64,000 nucleotides of DNA from Globomyces pollinis-pini (GCA_025399215.1 MU621094.1:97630-161629), one strand, 5' to 3'. Positions 49,049-60,792 are shown, numbered from the stretch's first letter. Numbers and translations: made by a program. Notes: generated from the sequence alone by a model not told the origin.

Positions 49049-49581
49049 GTAGTAATCTGTAGTTGTAGCTTAATAAAAGCTGTTTTATCAATACAGAGTG
49101 TTGTTCATGAATTCATCATCAAGTATAAATGGTATTATGATAGTTTAAAACAGTTCAAATAGATGTTAGATGAAATTGGTTAAAATTAGTCACATAAAAT
49201 GAGATTCGACTCCAATCGGTTGGCCAAACAGATTGATATTACTACCATTAACCCTGATTAAATCTTTGCAAAAAGACCCGTTAAATGGCGATTGAATTAG
49301 GTAAGTTGGACAAAATTGGTATGCCCGGGTAATATGGGTTTTTTTCGTGACAGGTTGGGATCTACAATATTTGAATAAATGGAGCACACAAACCGAAGTA
49401 ATATTTCGACAAAGAGGAATTAAATGTGATCATTTAAAATACCCAATAGGGCAACCGTCAGTGGTAGAATATCTGTAGATTAATGCTAAAAAACGTGTCC
49501 CACATCAATCAGTGGACCCACAAGTAATCGGGTCTTCATTTACAAATAAAACAGTAACTCTTTCAAGCAAAAATACATCAA
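49049..49581. other. Intergenic region with a possible small split gene
   Basis: 533 bp between tandem plus-strand genes. The only coding-like signal is the broken frame at 49199-49478, listed separately. Confidence 0.35.
49199..49478 (+). pseudogene. Possible small gene or gene remnant
   Basis: ATG 49199 opens MRFDSNRLAKQIDITTINPD and stops. Further on, removing a 25-nt GT...AG stretch (about 49329-49353) gives a protein-like frame SWTKLVCPGW then DLQYLNKWSTQTEVIFRQR, up to the TAG at 49476. The two parts do not join in one frame with the splice sites I can see, so this is either a decayed gene or one with an unusual splice. Family unknown. Confidence 0.3.
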
Positions 49582-50082
49582 ATGTTCAAAAGATTTGCTT
49601 CAAAACCAAAGCCTGCTCCTGTTGGTAGTAGAACCAACATCGCGAAGTTTCAAGAATTAGAAACTGTACTTCGAATATCTATTGTCAAATTAAAATGCAA
49701 CCATATGAAAGATAAACCTATTACATTATCCCGTCAACTATTGATTCAATCAGTTATTTCGGTTGTGTATATGAAAGTAGATGATGTAAGTAGGAATAAA
49801 AATAGAAGACCGGTCAAGGTATTAAAGGAACCATATCGGAATCTCAAAATGCATAAATTTGCTACCAACAAAAATCTACCTCTTAATGCTGAATTTCGAC
49901 TTTCAAACATATCGTCTACATCAACGACCAAACCAAAGCCATTCAATAATACGACCTCATACAAAAATAATTATCTACTGGAGAAGTCTGTTGGGACCAT
50001 ACCTTATCCTGGTTTTAGTCCAAATTTGAAACTTCAATCAGCGCGTATACCAATACCGTTTACACCAATATTAATTGTATAA
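49582..50082 (+). CDS. Small protein of a local three-member family (copy A)
   Basis: 166 residues, one exon, no recognised domain. Starts MFKRFASKPK. The segment ETVLRISIVKLK...ITLSRQLLIQSVISVVYMKV matches segments in the proteins at 53248 and 54636 in spacing and pattern: hydrophobic strand, Lys at +5, then [FL]-x-[RK]-x-[LIM]-[IL]-[IN]. The rest is basic, Asn/Ser/Pro-rich and probably disordered. Confidence 0.6.
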   Translation: MFKRFASKPKPAPVGSRTNIAKFQELETVLRISIVKLKCNHMKDKPITLSRQLLIQSVISVVYMKVDDVSRNKNRRPVKVLKEPYRNLKMHKFATNKNLPLNAEFRLSNISSTSTTKPKPFNNTTSYKNNYLLEKSVGTIPYPGFSPNLKLQSARIPIPFTPILIV

Positions 50083-50157
50083 AGTAATATAATTTAATCA
50101 AGTTAACTCAAGTTTAGTTGTACTGAGTAGCTTAGAAGAATTCTATCGAACCCATCG

Positions 50158-53107
50158 ATGAACCCATTATCTGCGTTTGGGTCACTCGGAACCAAGAGTC
50201 TCGGGTTCTTTCAAGTACACTACATCTTTCGCTTTCCATTATTATCTATGATTACTAGAGTGACTACCAATAATCTGGAAACAAGTCCATTCACGCAATG
50301 GAATTCAATATCAATTACAATAAATAGTCAGCCAATTGAACAATGTTTCTTTGACTTTAGTCAAACTGAATCATGGATAGCTTCAACTCAAATGTGTGTC
50401 AATAACACTTGCGCTCGAAATGGTATTGGACACAATCCTATTGGAGTTCCGGGTAAACGAATATCAGTGCCATTTGGAAACGTTGAAGGAACTCTTCAAG
50501 TTGAACCATTAACCTTGGACCAAATTCGAATTCCAAGATTTAACTATGTATCTGCAACATCTGCAACAGTAAACTGGAATTGTGTGCTTGGATTTGCACC
50601 TTCAAACACATCATTAATGAATCAAATAGCAAACCAGACCAATTTGGACTCCAATACTCTGACATACTCAAATTATAAAGTATGAATTGATTTCTAATGA
50701 TTTAGGGAATAAGTCATCTTGTGTTTGGAGGCATTGATAGAAACTCATATACTGAACCTATCACTTGGATACCGACCCCCAACAATAAATCATGGGAACT
50801 TGCATTGAAGTCCGTGTCATTTAATAATCAAAAAGTAAACGTTAAAAACCTCAACGTGACATTTTTATCCAACTATAATGATTTCACTTTGCTACCATTA
50901 AATTTAGCAAGAGATATCAATTCTAGATTAAATCTGGAGCCATTGCCAGAAATCTTTCACGATAGTACTGGTAAGATTCAAACATTGATTAAAACTTAGC
51001 ATGGGGGATAAGATGTGAACTATTGCCTAAACCATTACCAGATATGGTTATTGAATTAGATGGCTACAACATGACTCTTAAATCAGATGATTATCTTTTA
51101 GAGACTGTATATCGTAACCAACCATTCTGTTTCAGTACGATTCTTGGATTTACCGAATCTAAGAATCTGAAAGTTTCGATTGGGACATTGATGTTACGAA
51201 GTATGGTCGTATCATTTGATTTCAAAAGTGTTTCGATCGGATTTACCAAATCGATTTCAAACTCTTTAGCTTTACCAAACTTGGTGCCTATTTCTACTTC
51301 AAGACCGCCTAGCATTACTGATACAAAAGTATCACCAATGATTCCCGACAATGACTATTCGACAAATAGTGTAGGGCTAACTGTGCTAATTATCGTTATT
51401 GTTATTCTCTCTATTGCAATCCTAATGTTTGTATGTTTGATGTTTCGACGATTGGCTCGGCGATTTCGACCTAAAGACACATTACCATCTATTCGTCAAG
51501 TATCAGATACCAAAACAAAAAGTTTTGATATTAATCGTCCAGTACCGGTTGCTGTTCGACCATCCAAACAAAATTCACCATCTGCTATACCTCCAATGCC
51601 ACAACCATATAAGAACATAAATGCAAACCGAGATAGCCGAGTTTCTATTGAAGAAACCAATGCTGATAGAGTGGCCACTTTTGACCCAAATCAAATGTAC
51701 TATTATGACGAAAACAACAATTTATACCACTATGACTATGCCACACAACAGTACATTTATCATGACCCGCTTCAATATAGTGAATTGCACCAGCAGTACA
51801 ACCAACATCAACAAATATACCATGACTCAAGTAGTTATGCTCTAACGGATGATCCATCCTTTGGATATCAGCAATCCAATCAATCATATGAAAACTATAA
51901 CTATACCATGAAAACTAATCATCCATATGCACCAGAAATGATCACAAGCGTAGTAAAGGAGGAAAGCAATTATGGAGAAGATAACCAAGTTCAAGTCCAA
52001 AGAAAATCAAAGGCATCCAAATTGCTTGGTTCTGATTATGCGGGAAGTGAAGATGGTGAATCTATGAACGTAAGCTCAAAACAGACAAATCGTATGTCAA
52101 AAGCAGCAAGATTGTTGGGACAAAAGCCAACCCTCCCACCTCCACCTGCAACATCCCCACAGTACTACAAACCTGACACCAAACCCGAGCCTATTCCGAA
52201 ACCAAACGATTCTAATGACGAGTATTATACAGATGATGATTTAGATTCCGAAAGTGCATATAATTTCAATCAAAGTAACGCTTATCGATCTCATAGAGAA
52301 ACCAAAGTCCCTGAACTTGCAACTGTGATATCCACTATTACTGGCACACAACCTTCCGCTATTTCAACCTCTATTAATTCAACCAGTGTCACCAAAGTAT
52401 CAAGAGTGAACAAAAGTCCAACACGAGATCAAGCTCCATTGAATGAAGATTACCAATCAAAGAGCCCATTACCTAGAATACCACCACAAACAGCTTTACA
52501 AATACCCAATCAAAAATATAATCAACCAAGATCTGCAAATTCAATTCATTCCAACCTTTCACAACCAATGTCAATTAAATCTCAGCCTATATCATTCAAC
52601 ACGTCTCCCATCAAAAAATCACCAAATTCAATCAAATCCGAGCCATACTCGTTTGTTAAATCTGATCCATCCAAATCACCGATGCCAACTTTCAACAACC
52701 CTCTAACGCAAGCAACACCTATACCAAATACTACTACCTCACCAATCCAAAAACAACAACCAAATTCTTTTGGTAATAAACCACAAAGACCTCAAACAGC
52801 ATCCACCACTAAACCACCAAGAGATCGATCAACCGTCATTTCCCCTACCAAACCTAAATCAAAAACCATTCAAATCAAACCGAAACCAACAATGGATGAT
52901 GAAGATGATGATTACCGTATGTCGATAGATTTCAGTCTCGTAGAATTGGTCAACAACAACAACAGCTCGTTTGATAATGTGAATGATGATGATATTGTAT
53001 CGTATATTGAATCAGTTGATATGTATGAACCATCTCATAATTTGAATACTGTTAAAAAGAAGAATAAGAATGATCCTTCCTCAAACTTGAACAATGCATT
53101 GGTTTAA
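50158..53107 (+). CDS. Membrane protein with an inactive pepsin-like ectodomain and a long cytosolic tail
   Basis: About 960 residues, two introns (26 and 29 nt). The ectodomain follows the pepsin A1 fold from end to end: FFDFSQTESW at the first active-site position, ISVPFGNVEGTLQ (flap), NWNCVLGFAP (GxLGLG-like), LVFGGIDRNSYTEPITWIP, the second-lobe segment NLNVTFLSNYNDF and LPDMVIELDG, then CFSTILGF and LMLRSMVVSFDF. The first DTG is DFS, and the second-lobe DTG/DSG is missing, so it should not cleave peptides. One membrane helix (GLTVLIIVIVILSIAILMFV) is followed by about 550 disordered residues: Tyr/Gln-rich, then Ser/Pro-rich. Two copies of SKA[SA][KR]LLG lie in the tail. N-terminal signal is unclear. 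Confidence 0.8.
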
Positions 53108-53247
53108 CTATTTGAAATAAAACACCTGTTTTCATATATAATAGAAATGCACCATTTAACTATCTTACTGAAAATAAAGACAGGATTGCATAAAAGATAA
53201 ATAAGTGTTTATTTGGTAATCTAAAGAATGGGGATAAAACAAAGGGT

Positions 53248-54243
53248 TTAAATAAGCATCTGTTGAGTCATTGGGAAAAATTGCTGATGATTATGTTTGG
53301 GGCTGATATTGTGTTTAGGGCTATTACTATCCATTCCTAGATACTTTGATATGTTCTTCTTTTTTGTAATAGTATCACCATCTGCCAGAACGGGTGATTG
53401 GCTGTTATTTTCAAAGAAAGATCTGCGGATGGGTGGTGGACTCCTACAGTTTTGTAGGGATGTTTTATGTTTTGGACTGACAGGACTTATCCCCAAGAAA
53501 GCATGAATGTTTTTGAATTTTAATTTAGGGGTTTTTCGTTCAGTCGGTTCATCACAATCAATGTTGGTATTGATTTCGGAAATACCCAAAAATTTATGAA
53601 TATTTTTGTATTTTGGTTGTGGTTTATCTTCTTCAAGATCTTCCTCATCTTCAAAGTCAATTGGGGATAGAGTCACATCGTCATCATATAAGCTGCTCAA
53701 CATACTGTCTCTTGACCGCAATTCGTCCATGGAAGCCAATGTACTATCATCTTCGCGATCTCTTCCTAAAGTCATATTCGAATCATCTGCCATAAAGGAT
53801 GCAATATCAATCATAGAGTTCAAATCAAAAGTGTTATCAAAGGAGAAGTTGATTGAGAAAAGTGCTTCTTCCACGTGGCTCACTTCAGGTTCCAACACAA
53901 AGGAAGACATACGTTCTTGAGCATTGAGAGCGTGAGTATTTTTCACTAGAGACGGAATTTGAGGTTCCAAATTATCTTCATCCATAAAGTTTTCAATGTA
54001 TACGACCAAGTTATCTAAACTACTGACTTGAAAGCAGATTGATTTGACGACATTATTAATAATCATACGCCTGAATAACGGAGTATCAGTAGCAGCATTT
54101 TGGAGTTTGACCACAGCCAATTTCAAGATAAGTTTAGCGTCGTCCCAGTGTTCTTCCAAGAATTGGTGAGGGGATTGAGGACTAGAGGGCGAAGGTGATT
54201 GTTTCGATTTCTTCCTTAAATTCTTTTGAATGAATTTCAACAT
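53248..54243 (-). CDS. Local three-member family protein (copy B)
   Basis: 331 residues, one exon, start MLKFIQKNLRKKSKQ. Near the N-terminus is the family segment AKLILKLAVVKLQN...LFRRMIINNVVKSICFQV. The middle is acidic, and the C-terminal half has three copies of KN-I-[HS]-[KA]-[FY]-LG-[IM] (KYKNIHKFLGIS, KFKNIHAFLGIS, KKKNISKYLGMD), each followed by Ser-Pro sites. Likely a soluble, phosphorylated scaffold, but function is unknown. Confidence 0.65.
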   Translation of the reverse strand: MLKFIQKNLRKKSKQSPSPSSPQSPHQFLEEHWDDAKLILKLAVVKLQNAATDTPLFRRMIINNVVKSICFQVSSLDNLVVYIENFMDEDNLEPQIPSLVKNTHALNAQERMSSFVLEPEVSHVEEALFSINFSFDNTFDLNSMIDIASFMADDSNMTLGRDREDDSTLASMDELRSRDSMLSSLYDDDVTLSPIDFEDEEDLEEDKPQPKYKNIHKFLGISEINTNIDCDEPTERKTPKLKFKNIHAFLGISPVSPKHKTSLQNCRSPPPIRRSFFENNSQSPVLADGDTITKKKNISKYLGMDSNSPKHNISPKHNHQQFFPMTQQMLI

Positions 54244-54635
54244 GTAATAATATTTGGCGAAAAAGAGTTAAGAAATAAATGAAATTTAGGCTGTGAGTAT
54301 GAAACAATCGGATTGAGTGAAACAGGAAGATGAGTCATTTGGTGGGTTTAGGAGAGTCTAGTGCCAGATCCAATTCGTTTCAATCAGGTTTTCTGGTCAG
54401 TTAATTGCTAGTCAAAGTTACGTGTTTTATAGTCTAATTTCTGTTCTCTCATTGAATTGCTTTTCGATATTTTTTTTGCTTTTGGGGCGTAGTGAGTAGA
54501 ACCTCCTTCAATCAACATTCGGAAAGAAATGAAACTTGGGTAATCTTAGTCATAGTAATAAGAATCTTAACAATAATAGTAATGCAAGAGTCATAGTAAT
54601 TAAAGTTGTATATTTAAATATTTATAAGAATGGTT
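54244..54635. other. Intergenic spacer
   Basis: 392 bp between two minus-strand paralogues. AT-rich; I see no gene or repeat. Confidence 0.35.
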
Positions 54636-55001
54636 TTAGCATTGCGATTTGAGTTTCTGCAATTTGCATTGGAATACTCCAATAAGATTATGAATCATAC
54701 TCGGCTTTGGTTGTGAAATGGGTGCTTTCATAGCCTTGACTTTACTGTTTTTTCTAAACAAACTGTTTCTACGTCCAACCTTTTCCACATTCTTTTCAGA
54801 CTTTACCGGAGAGGAAGGAATGGAATGAATTCGAAGTGAAATATCCTTTGAAAAGTTGTTTATGAGAATCTTCTTGTAGAAAGTGGTATTTTTGAGAGTT
54901 ACTTTTTGATTGGTGATTTTGAATAACACTCGAACCATTTCTGTAGACTCTTCCAGCGTAGGTGAGGAACCTATCGACTGTTTTGACTTGAACCCCAACA
55001 T
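54636..55001 (-). CDS. Small protein of a local three-member family (copy C)
   Basis: 121 residues, one exon, start MLGFKSKQSIG. Family segment: EMVRVLFKITNQKVTL...FYKKILINNFSKDISLRI. After it, a short basic Ser-rich region and an end with Lys/Gln. It lacks the KNIHxFLG repeats of copy B. Confidence 0.55.
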   Translation of the reverse strand: MLGFKSKQSIGSSPTLEESTEMVRVLFKITNQKVTLKNTTFYKKILINNFSKDISLRIHSIPSSPVKSEKNVEKVGRRNSLFRKNSKVKAMKAPISQPKPSMIHNLIGVFQCKLQKLKSQC

Positions 55002-55973
55002 TCTGAATGTGATTTTCCTTATTTCGTCTGTTTCCTTTTATACAATTGATAGCGGATCCCGATTCGTTTCAAAACACACAATCTCTTATTTCCCACGAAC
55101 CTGTATTAGTAATGGAAAACACAAATCTTCTTTTGCTTAAATTTGTATTTAATCGATCCTTCTCTTGTTGTCGTGTTGTAGTCTGTATCAATAGTGTCCA
55201 AGATCTCCCTCCTCTGTTATTCGAATTTGATTGAAGTAGTACTGCAGCCTTATCCAGTTCTCATGCGATTTGGTTGAAGGTACACAATGACCATAATCAA
55301 AAAATAGAGCAGATCTCACTATGATAAAGCACCAAACACACTAGATTCCATGCTACCATCACCAGTACTATAAACCTCAACCACTGATCGTGGCTCTCAA
55401 AATAAACCTTTTGCACAGACCTCAAAAATAAATATTCTTTATGTGGCTAACGTACTCATTGACATTTTCGAACTATTGCAAATAAGGGGCTGAACTATGT
55501 TAAACAAAATGGCTTCTCATTGCGATGCAAAAGGCTTAGGTTTGATAAGAAAGTAATAGGTACCTGGTAGCCCAGTTCAATTTCACGATCCATGACGTCA
55601 TCGTTTCAAATGGCTGTGATGCGGAGTATCTATGCTAATTCCCACTTCACAAAGATCAACCGGACCGATATCCAATCATGCAAAGTGTCCAATTGCAAAA
55701 ATGATTTCACATCGTGGTTGTCTTAACTCAGTCTACCGTTGCCATCTTAAGTAAATCAAAGTTGTTTGGAGTGGTACGGAATCATGAAAATTTAAGTGGT
55801 ACAAAATACTGCTTTCAGTGTTGCTACCATCACCTACACATATCCATTACTAATCTATTAATGATAAAACGAACTTGCACAATAAGCACGAGTCTCATTC
55901 TGAACCATGACATGTTACATAGACTTGACTGCGAATATTCTTATCATGATGTTATATATTGAAGAAATGTAAG
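55002..55973. other. Intergenic, no gene seen
   Basis: 972 bp between copy C (5' end) and the TIM44 stop, one of the longest gaps here. Contains short plus-strand frames without start context. TGCTACCATCACC occurs twice (near 55350 and 55822). No RNA gene recognised. Confidence 0.35.
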
Positions 55974-57437
55974 TTAGAGTGGCATACGCACCCATTCAAT
56001 CACTACCCATCCATTAGTTTCCTCATGCTCCTCTGCTTCAGCATCCAAAAATGATTGTTTAGTAAACACTAGAACGTATCGTACAGTCTTTAATGTATCA
56101 TCTCCTCCCAATTTGACCACTCCCTTTTTGTCCTTGAAACTTAAGATTTCTGTTGTTTCAAAGTTCACGAATATGCATGGAATATCTTCGTTGAACATTG
56201 CTAATTTGTTGATTTCAGTGTGACGGAAATCTACAAGCTTGCATGCAGAAATGAGTCCTGCTTGTTGATGAATTTGTATTTCACTAGATACTCTTGAAAA
56301 AGGCTAAACAATAGTTAATATCATATGCAAGTGGGTTGGAAAGAAATTCATTTTTGTCAAAATGCATGTGCGGAGAAGCGAAAAGTATGTGAATAAATAA
56401 AATGAACCAATAATAAAAGAAATAAAAACTTACCACTTCACCAAACCATTTGCCTAACGTTTCCAAATCAGAAGCCAAATAAGCATCCAAAATATCTGGA
56501 ATAATAAAATGTGACGCATCAGTCAAAAACGTGTACTGATTGAAGGTGGGATCAACAGATTTAAACGATTTAACCACTAATGAAGTTTCTGTTTCACTCA
56601 TTGTCGTCATATCATTCAAATTTCGGAAAAATTTTAAAACTTTGGAATCATTTTCTTCCATCTTTCGTTTTGCATCGTGAAGTTTTTGCCCAATGACGGT
56701 TTCGGATTCAAAAGATTCCCAAAGGGTTTTTTTAGCTTTGGTGAGGACCAATCCCGTTTGTTCCACGTTTTCTTCCAAAAGCTTGGGATCGGAGAGTGGA
56801 ATTCCATTGTCGTCTAGCTTGATTGTTGGTTTATTGGCTTGACTTCTTTTTCTGATTTCCTGTCTTTCTTTGTCTCGGATTTCTTTTGGTTTGTAACCAG
56901 CAAAATATGCATTTCCAGTTATACCACCCACATCTTTTTTAATGGTATCATATCCAGTTGCTACTTTTTTTGCGGCTTCTGTTTCCATTATTGGTTCAGT
57001 AATCTACCATAAGTATAATTTGATAAAGTTACCTTGCTTGACACATCAGCAACAACTTCAGCAGTTTTTACAATAGCTTCCCCAGTTTTCTTCACAGCGG
57101 CTGTGTTTAAAGTAGCATCAACGGCATTTCCTACAGCAGTGAATACTTTTCCAGTAGTTTCTTTTGCTTGCTTCATTGTTTCTGATTCTGTAATTTTATC
57201 TTTCTCTGAGGCTAATAATTTAATATCTTTTTGTAAATCTTTGTTTTCTTTGACTTGAGTTCGAATTGAATTAACGAATTCTTGTAAAAAACTAACAGAT
57301 CGAATTTGTGATGAATTGTTATTGAATTTCGGTTGGAATACAGTTGAATGACTTGGAATATTTCTCCAATTTATTCGAACGCATTTCTATCATTAACATC
57401 GTCTTTTCCTTACTGTTTTTAATGAATTCATCATCAT
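55974..57437 (-). CDS. TIM44: Mitochondrial import motor subunit Tim44
   Basis: Peripheral inner-membrane protein tethering mtHsp70 to the TIM23 channel. The first exon is 24 nt (three ATGs in a row, MMMNSLKT), then a 27-nt intron; the joined N-terminus (KCVRINWRNIPSHS) is a basic matrix presequence. Then a charged coiled region, ETVIGQKLHDAKRKMEENDS, KFFRNLNDMTTMSETE, LASDLETLGKWFGE and the C-terminal Tim44 domain (QIHQQAGLISACKLVDFRHTEI cut into two blocks, NEDIPCIFVNFETTE, GWVVIEWVRM). One intron (56304..56433) is 130 nt, far longer than others here; the rest are 27-29 nt. Confidence 0.9.
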
Positions 57438-57701
57438 TTATGTGAAAAAAAAAATTCATTTTTTTAACCTTTCCAGAGACATTCCCATCAACTACGAGAG
57501 TCTATTACTGTAACTAAAGACTAAATAAATTCTTGGTTCTCTAATCGTGATTTCAATCTAAAGTTCAATAGAAAAAATTATTATATTGGCTTAGTTGGTT
57601 AAACAACTCTTAGATCATGTTACTTTAACTATCCAACTTTGACTCTATAATTTATAAACCATCTTGAATTAAAATAATGTCAAATCGCGTATTGTTTTCT
57701 C

Positions 57702-58474
57702 ATGTCTAAACATCTTGAAATTTTAACAGATGCAATCATAAATGGAGATTTAGTTCAACTCAAGAAATTATTAAAATGTCATCGACTTCCAACTTCATTA
57801 CCAAATCCTAATAATGGAAAACCATTAGTTTTTGAAGCAATTGAAAAGAATCAATATCAAATAACAGAATATTTGTTATTGAATGAAATTGTACCTTTAC
57901 AAGATTTAAAAGATTTTGATGGAAATACTTGTTTAATGACTGCTGTGAACTATCAAAATGCTGAAGTATATTAACGTAAACACTAATCTTGTTTAGGTCG
58001 TTAATTTGATCTTGAGTAGAGCTAAACATCTTATTCCAATCGCAAACAATAAAGGAAAAACTCCTTTATTGTTATCTTGTGAACTTGGATTGTTGGAAAT
58101 CACAAAGGTTTCTCGAATTAAGAATAATTGTTAGAAACTTATTGAAATGGGAGCATCAATAAACGAAAAAGATTTGGATGGTTCAACACCGTTACATTAC
58201 GTTAGTAGCTGGGGGCATGCTGATTTAATCTCATTATTGATATCTTGTGGAGCAGATGTCACGATTTCAAATTTAAAGGGATGGACAGCATTGGATTATG
58301 CTTATTCTACTTCCATTTTAGCTCACCTCGAAGGTAATTATTATTGATTCAAATTTGGTAGGTTGTGTAAAGGCATTCAAGGAAAAGAAAGATATGCCAA
58401 TCTTCAAATCTGCCCCATCAATTAGAACAGGAATTGAATCTACAGGTATTTCTAATAAATCCATTATAGTTTAA
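57702..58474 (+). CDS. Ankyrin-repeat protein
   Basis: About 220 residues with five ankyrin repeats: GKPLVFEAIEKNQYQITEYLL, DGNTCLMTAVNYQNAEVVNLIL, KGKTPLLLSCELGLLEITKKLI, DGSTPLHYVSSWGHADLISLLI and KGWTALDYAYS (first residues shown). Introns of 31, 27 and 28 nt; a final 24-nt one near the end is a stop-free multiple of three, so spliced and unspliced forms both reach the same TAA. Ends 23 bp from the thioesterase stop (convergent). Partner unknown. Confidence 0.8.
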
Positions 58475-58497
58475 TTGTTTCTTGAATTGTTTTTATA

Positions 58498-59659
58498 TTA
58501 TAGTTTTGTAAGTGGTACTTCCTTGTCATTTTCAGTTTTGGCACGAATGACACCCTAAACAGTCAGTCTAAAATATAAAAATAACCTGTTGAGCTAATGA
58601 CATGACAAGTTTACCATCTTGAGTCCATACTTTTCCCAATGTAAATCCACGTCCACTAACAGATTTATCTGATTCCATTTGATAAAGCAACCATTCATCA
58701 GCACGAAATGGTTCGTGGAACCACTACAATCAACAATAATCAGAATATTTTACTATTGCATGATCTAGACTGGTCATTAAGCTCACTTGCACTTTTTTCT
58801 TTCCTACTCTACTAGCTAATCCAAATGGAACCAATGCAGTATTTAAAAGTTGATGCTAGGTGGTGATTAATACAACAATCATACATCTGAACAATAGGCT
58901 GCAACACACTATAAATTCAGTACGAATAGATGTTTTTACTTGATGAACAGACATACTCTCTGGTAAAGTTCCTTTAGCTTTCATCCAAATGAAATATTTG
59001 TTTGGTATTTCACCTGGTGGATTACATTCAGTGATTGGAACTACTTTGGTCTCAATTGCAATTGGCTATCAAAATAAATGAGCGGTTATCAATACCTGTT
59101 GTAATCTAAGTTCAATAGTCTTGTGAAATTTTGAAGCGCGTGGATCAAGTAGTAAAGATCTTAATCTATCTTCATCACTAGTAAGTTCATTTGGACCAGG
59201 TACAACTGGCATTTGAATCTAATTGTTTAACCAATAATGATTACTTGAAATCGTAAATGAGTTATTTCTGGTACAGCATACGATACCATCATTGCAAAAA
59301 TCACTTTTCCTCTTTGGAAAGCAGTTACATTTCTAGTTGCATAAGTCCGACCAGTTCTCATTGAATCCACTTTATACACAATCTGTATTGAATCATCACC
59401 AGGGAGTAGAAAATAACAATGTAATGACTGAATAACATTGGTTAATTCTGTAGATTACATGAACCAAATATTTTGATTCGACAGTCTTCATTGCAGCGCC
59501 TAACGCTAATCCAATGACTTGACCCCCGAATACAGCTCGAAAACCAGTTGGTTTCCATAGTTTTTTCGATCGATACAATAGACCAGTATCCAATTCTATA
59601 ATTAGCGTATTAATTGTACCTTCCAATTCTAATGTCTGTTCAATGATTGTTTGTTGCAT
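58498..59659 (-). CDS. Acyl-CoA thioesterase II (TesB/peroxisomal type)
   Basis: Hydrolyses acyl-CoA to free acid and CoA; TesB family with two hot-dog domains. Seen: WKPTGFRAVFGGQVIGLALGA, VHVIY-like region, SLDHAIWFHEPFRADEWLLY (catalytic Asp in SLDH), SVSGRGFTLGKVWTQDGKLV and MSLAQQGVIR, the standard TesB end. The C-terminus is TKL, a weak match to the PTS1 consensus, which would fit a peroxisomal enzyme working with the ABCD importer. Introns are about 26-36 nt. Confidence 0.88.
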
Positions 59660-59950
59660 GATTTGGTGATGAAATTCGATAAAAACACGTCCACCATCAA
59701 CTTACTAGAGATTGAACGCCAATCTATTGAATTTACTTTTATGGATTATCTATGAATATATAGTCGGGTGGATAGTAAAGACTTTCTTAAAACTAGATAC
59801 TAATGGTCATCAAAAGACTTTCTTCTTTCCATATCCTATCAATGTTGCATTCAATGAATGAAATTAGTGGAATATTCTTGTTCTGTAGTAGAATTCTTTA
59901 ATGCTAGTTCCAGTTCAATTGACTGGTAATTTTTTTTTCTCCCAACTGAG

Positions 59951-60590
59951 ATGAATTCAATCAAATCTAGTTTTGGAGCAGTTTTTAGATTCCAGTCAAA
60001 CTCATTTATAAATCCTTTAAAGCAATGCACTCCTCTCTATTCTCAAATGCGTTTCGCTTCGAAAAAATCAGGAGGTTCAACTCAAAATGGAAGGACTTCA
60101 AATCCAAAGTAAGATTGTTATTTGCTTACCAAAGATACTTGGGATTTAAAAAATTACAAGGTGCAAAGGTTATAGAAGGAAATATTATATTAAGACAAAG
60201 AGGTCGTCAATGGCATCCTGGAACAGATGTTGGAATTGGAAAAGACCACACTCTATTTGCACTCAATAAAGGCCGTGTGGTATTGATGTTTATGATTCTG
60301 ACTTCCAGGTGATACATTATGATCTTGCCAGAAATCGTCGATTTGTTTCTGTAGATGATGGTACACTAGAACCTTTACCTAGTCGAATTGAAATGAAGAG
60401 AAAATTAAGAGACATGATTAATGTTGAAGAGTATCTTAATTTAGATGCTGAAGGTCGATATGAATATACGATGAAGCAATTGAAATTGTTAACATCCCAA
60501 ATGGAGAAAGATCGTATTGCTTACAAAGATAGTAAATTGGTTGATAAAGAACGACGAGTGTTGGGAATGGTAGACATGACTATGCTATAA
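59951..60590 (+). CDS. Mitochondrial ribosomal protein bL27m
   Basis: Large-subunit mitochondrial ribosomal protein. ATG 59951 opens a basic presequence ([17 protein letters not shown]), then [19 protein letters not shown], the bL27 N-terminal tail, [36 protein letters not shown] and [15 protein letters not shown]. Introns: 60109..60134 (26 nt) and 60280..60308 (29 nt). A C-terminal extension of about 90 residues, helical and charged, is longer than in bacteria but usual for fungal bL27m. Confidence 0.93.
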
Positions 60591-60792
60591 TATAATTCAT
60601 ATTTCAACAATGCTTTAACTATACTTTGTTGTTCGACCACTCATCTAAACTTTATTGAGGTCAGTTGTCTGCTACAGTCAATTCATACCTTCAATTTACT
60701 TTTTTTTGTGTTTGAGAGACAGAGATTGAATGCGGTTTGAATAGATTTTTACGATTTCATTTTACCCACACGATTAAAAAAAAAAGCAAACG

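Noticed and set aside
49190..49387. Minus-strand frame in the 49-kb spacer
   Set aside because: No protein-like composition or splice continuity; the plus-strand segments look more coding-like.
52443..52706. Alternative-frame product inside the membrane-protein tail
   Set aside because: It only reflects the low-complexity codons of the real frame; no start context.
55714..55962. Plus-strand frame upstream of the TIM44 3' end
   Set aside because: GTG start, no family likeness, biased composition; treated as non-coding.
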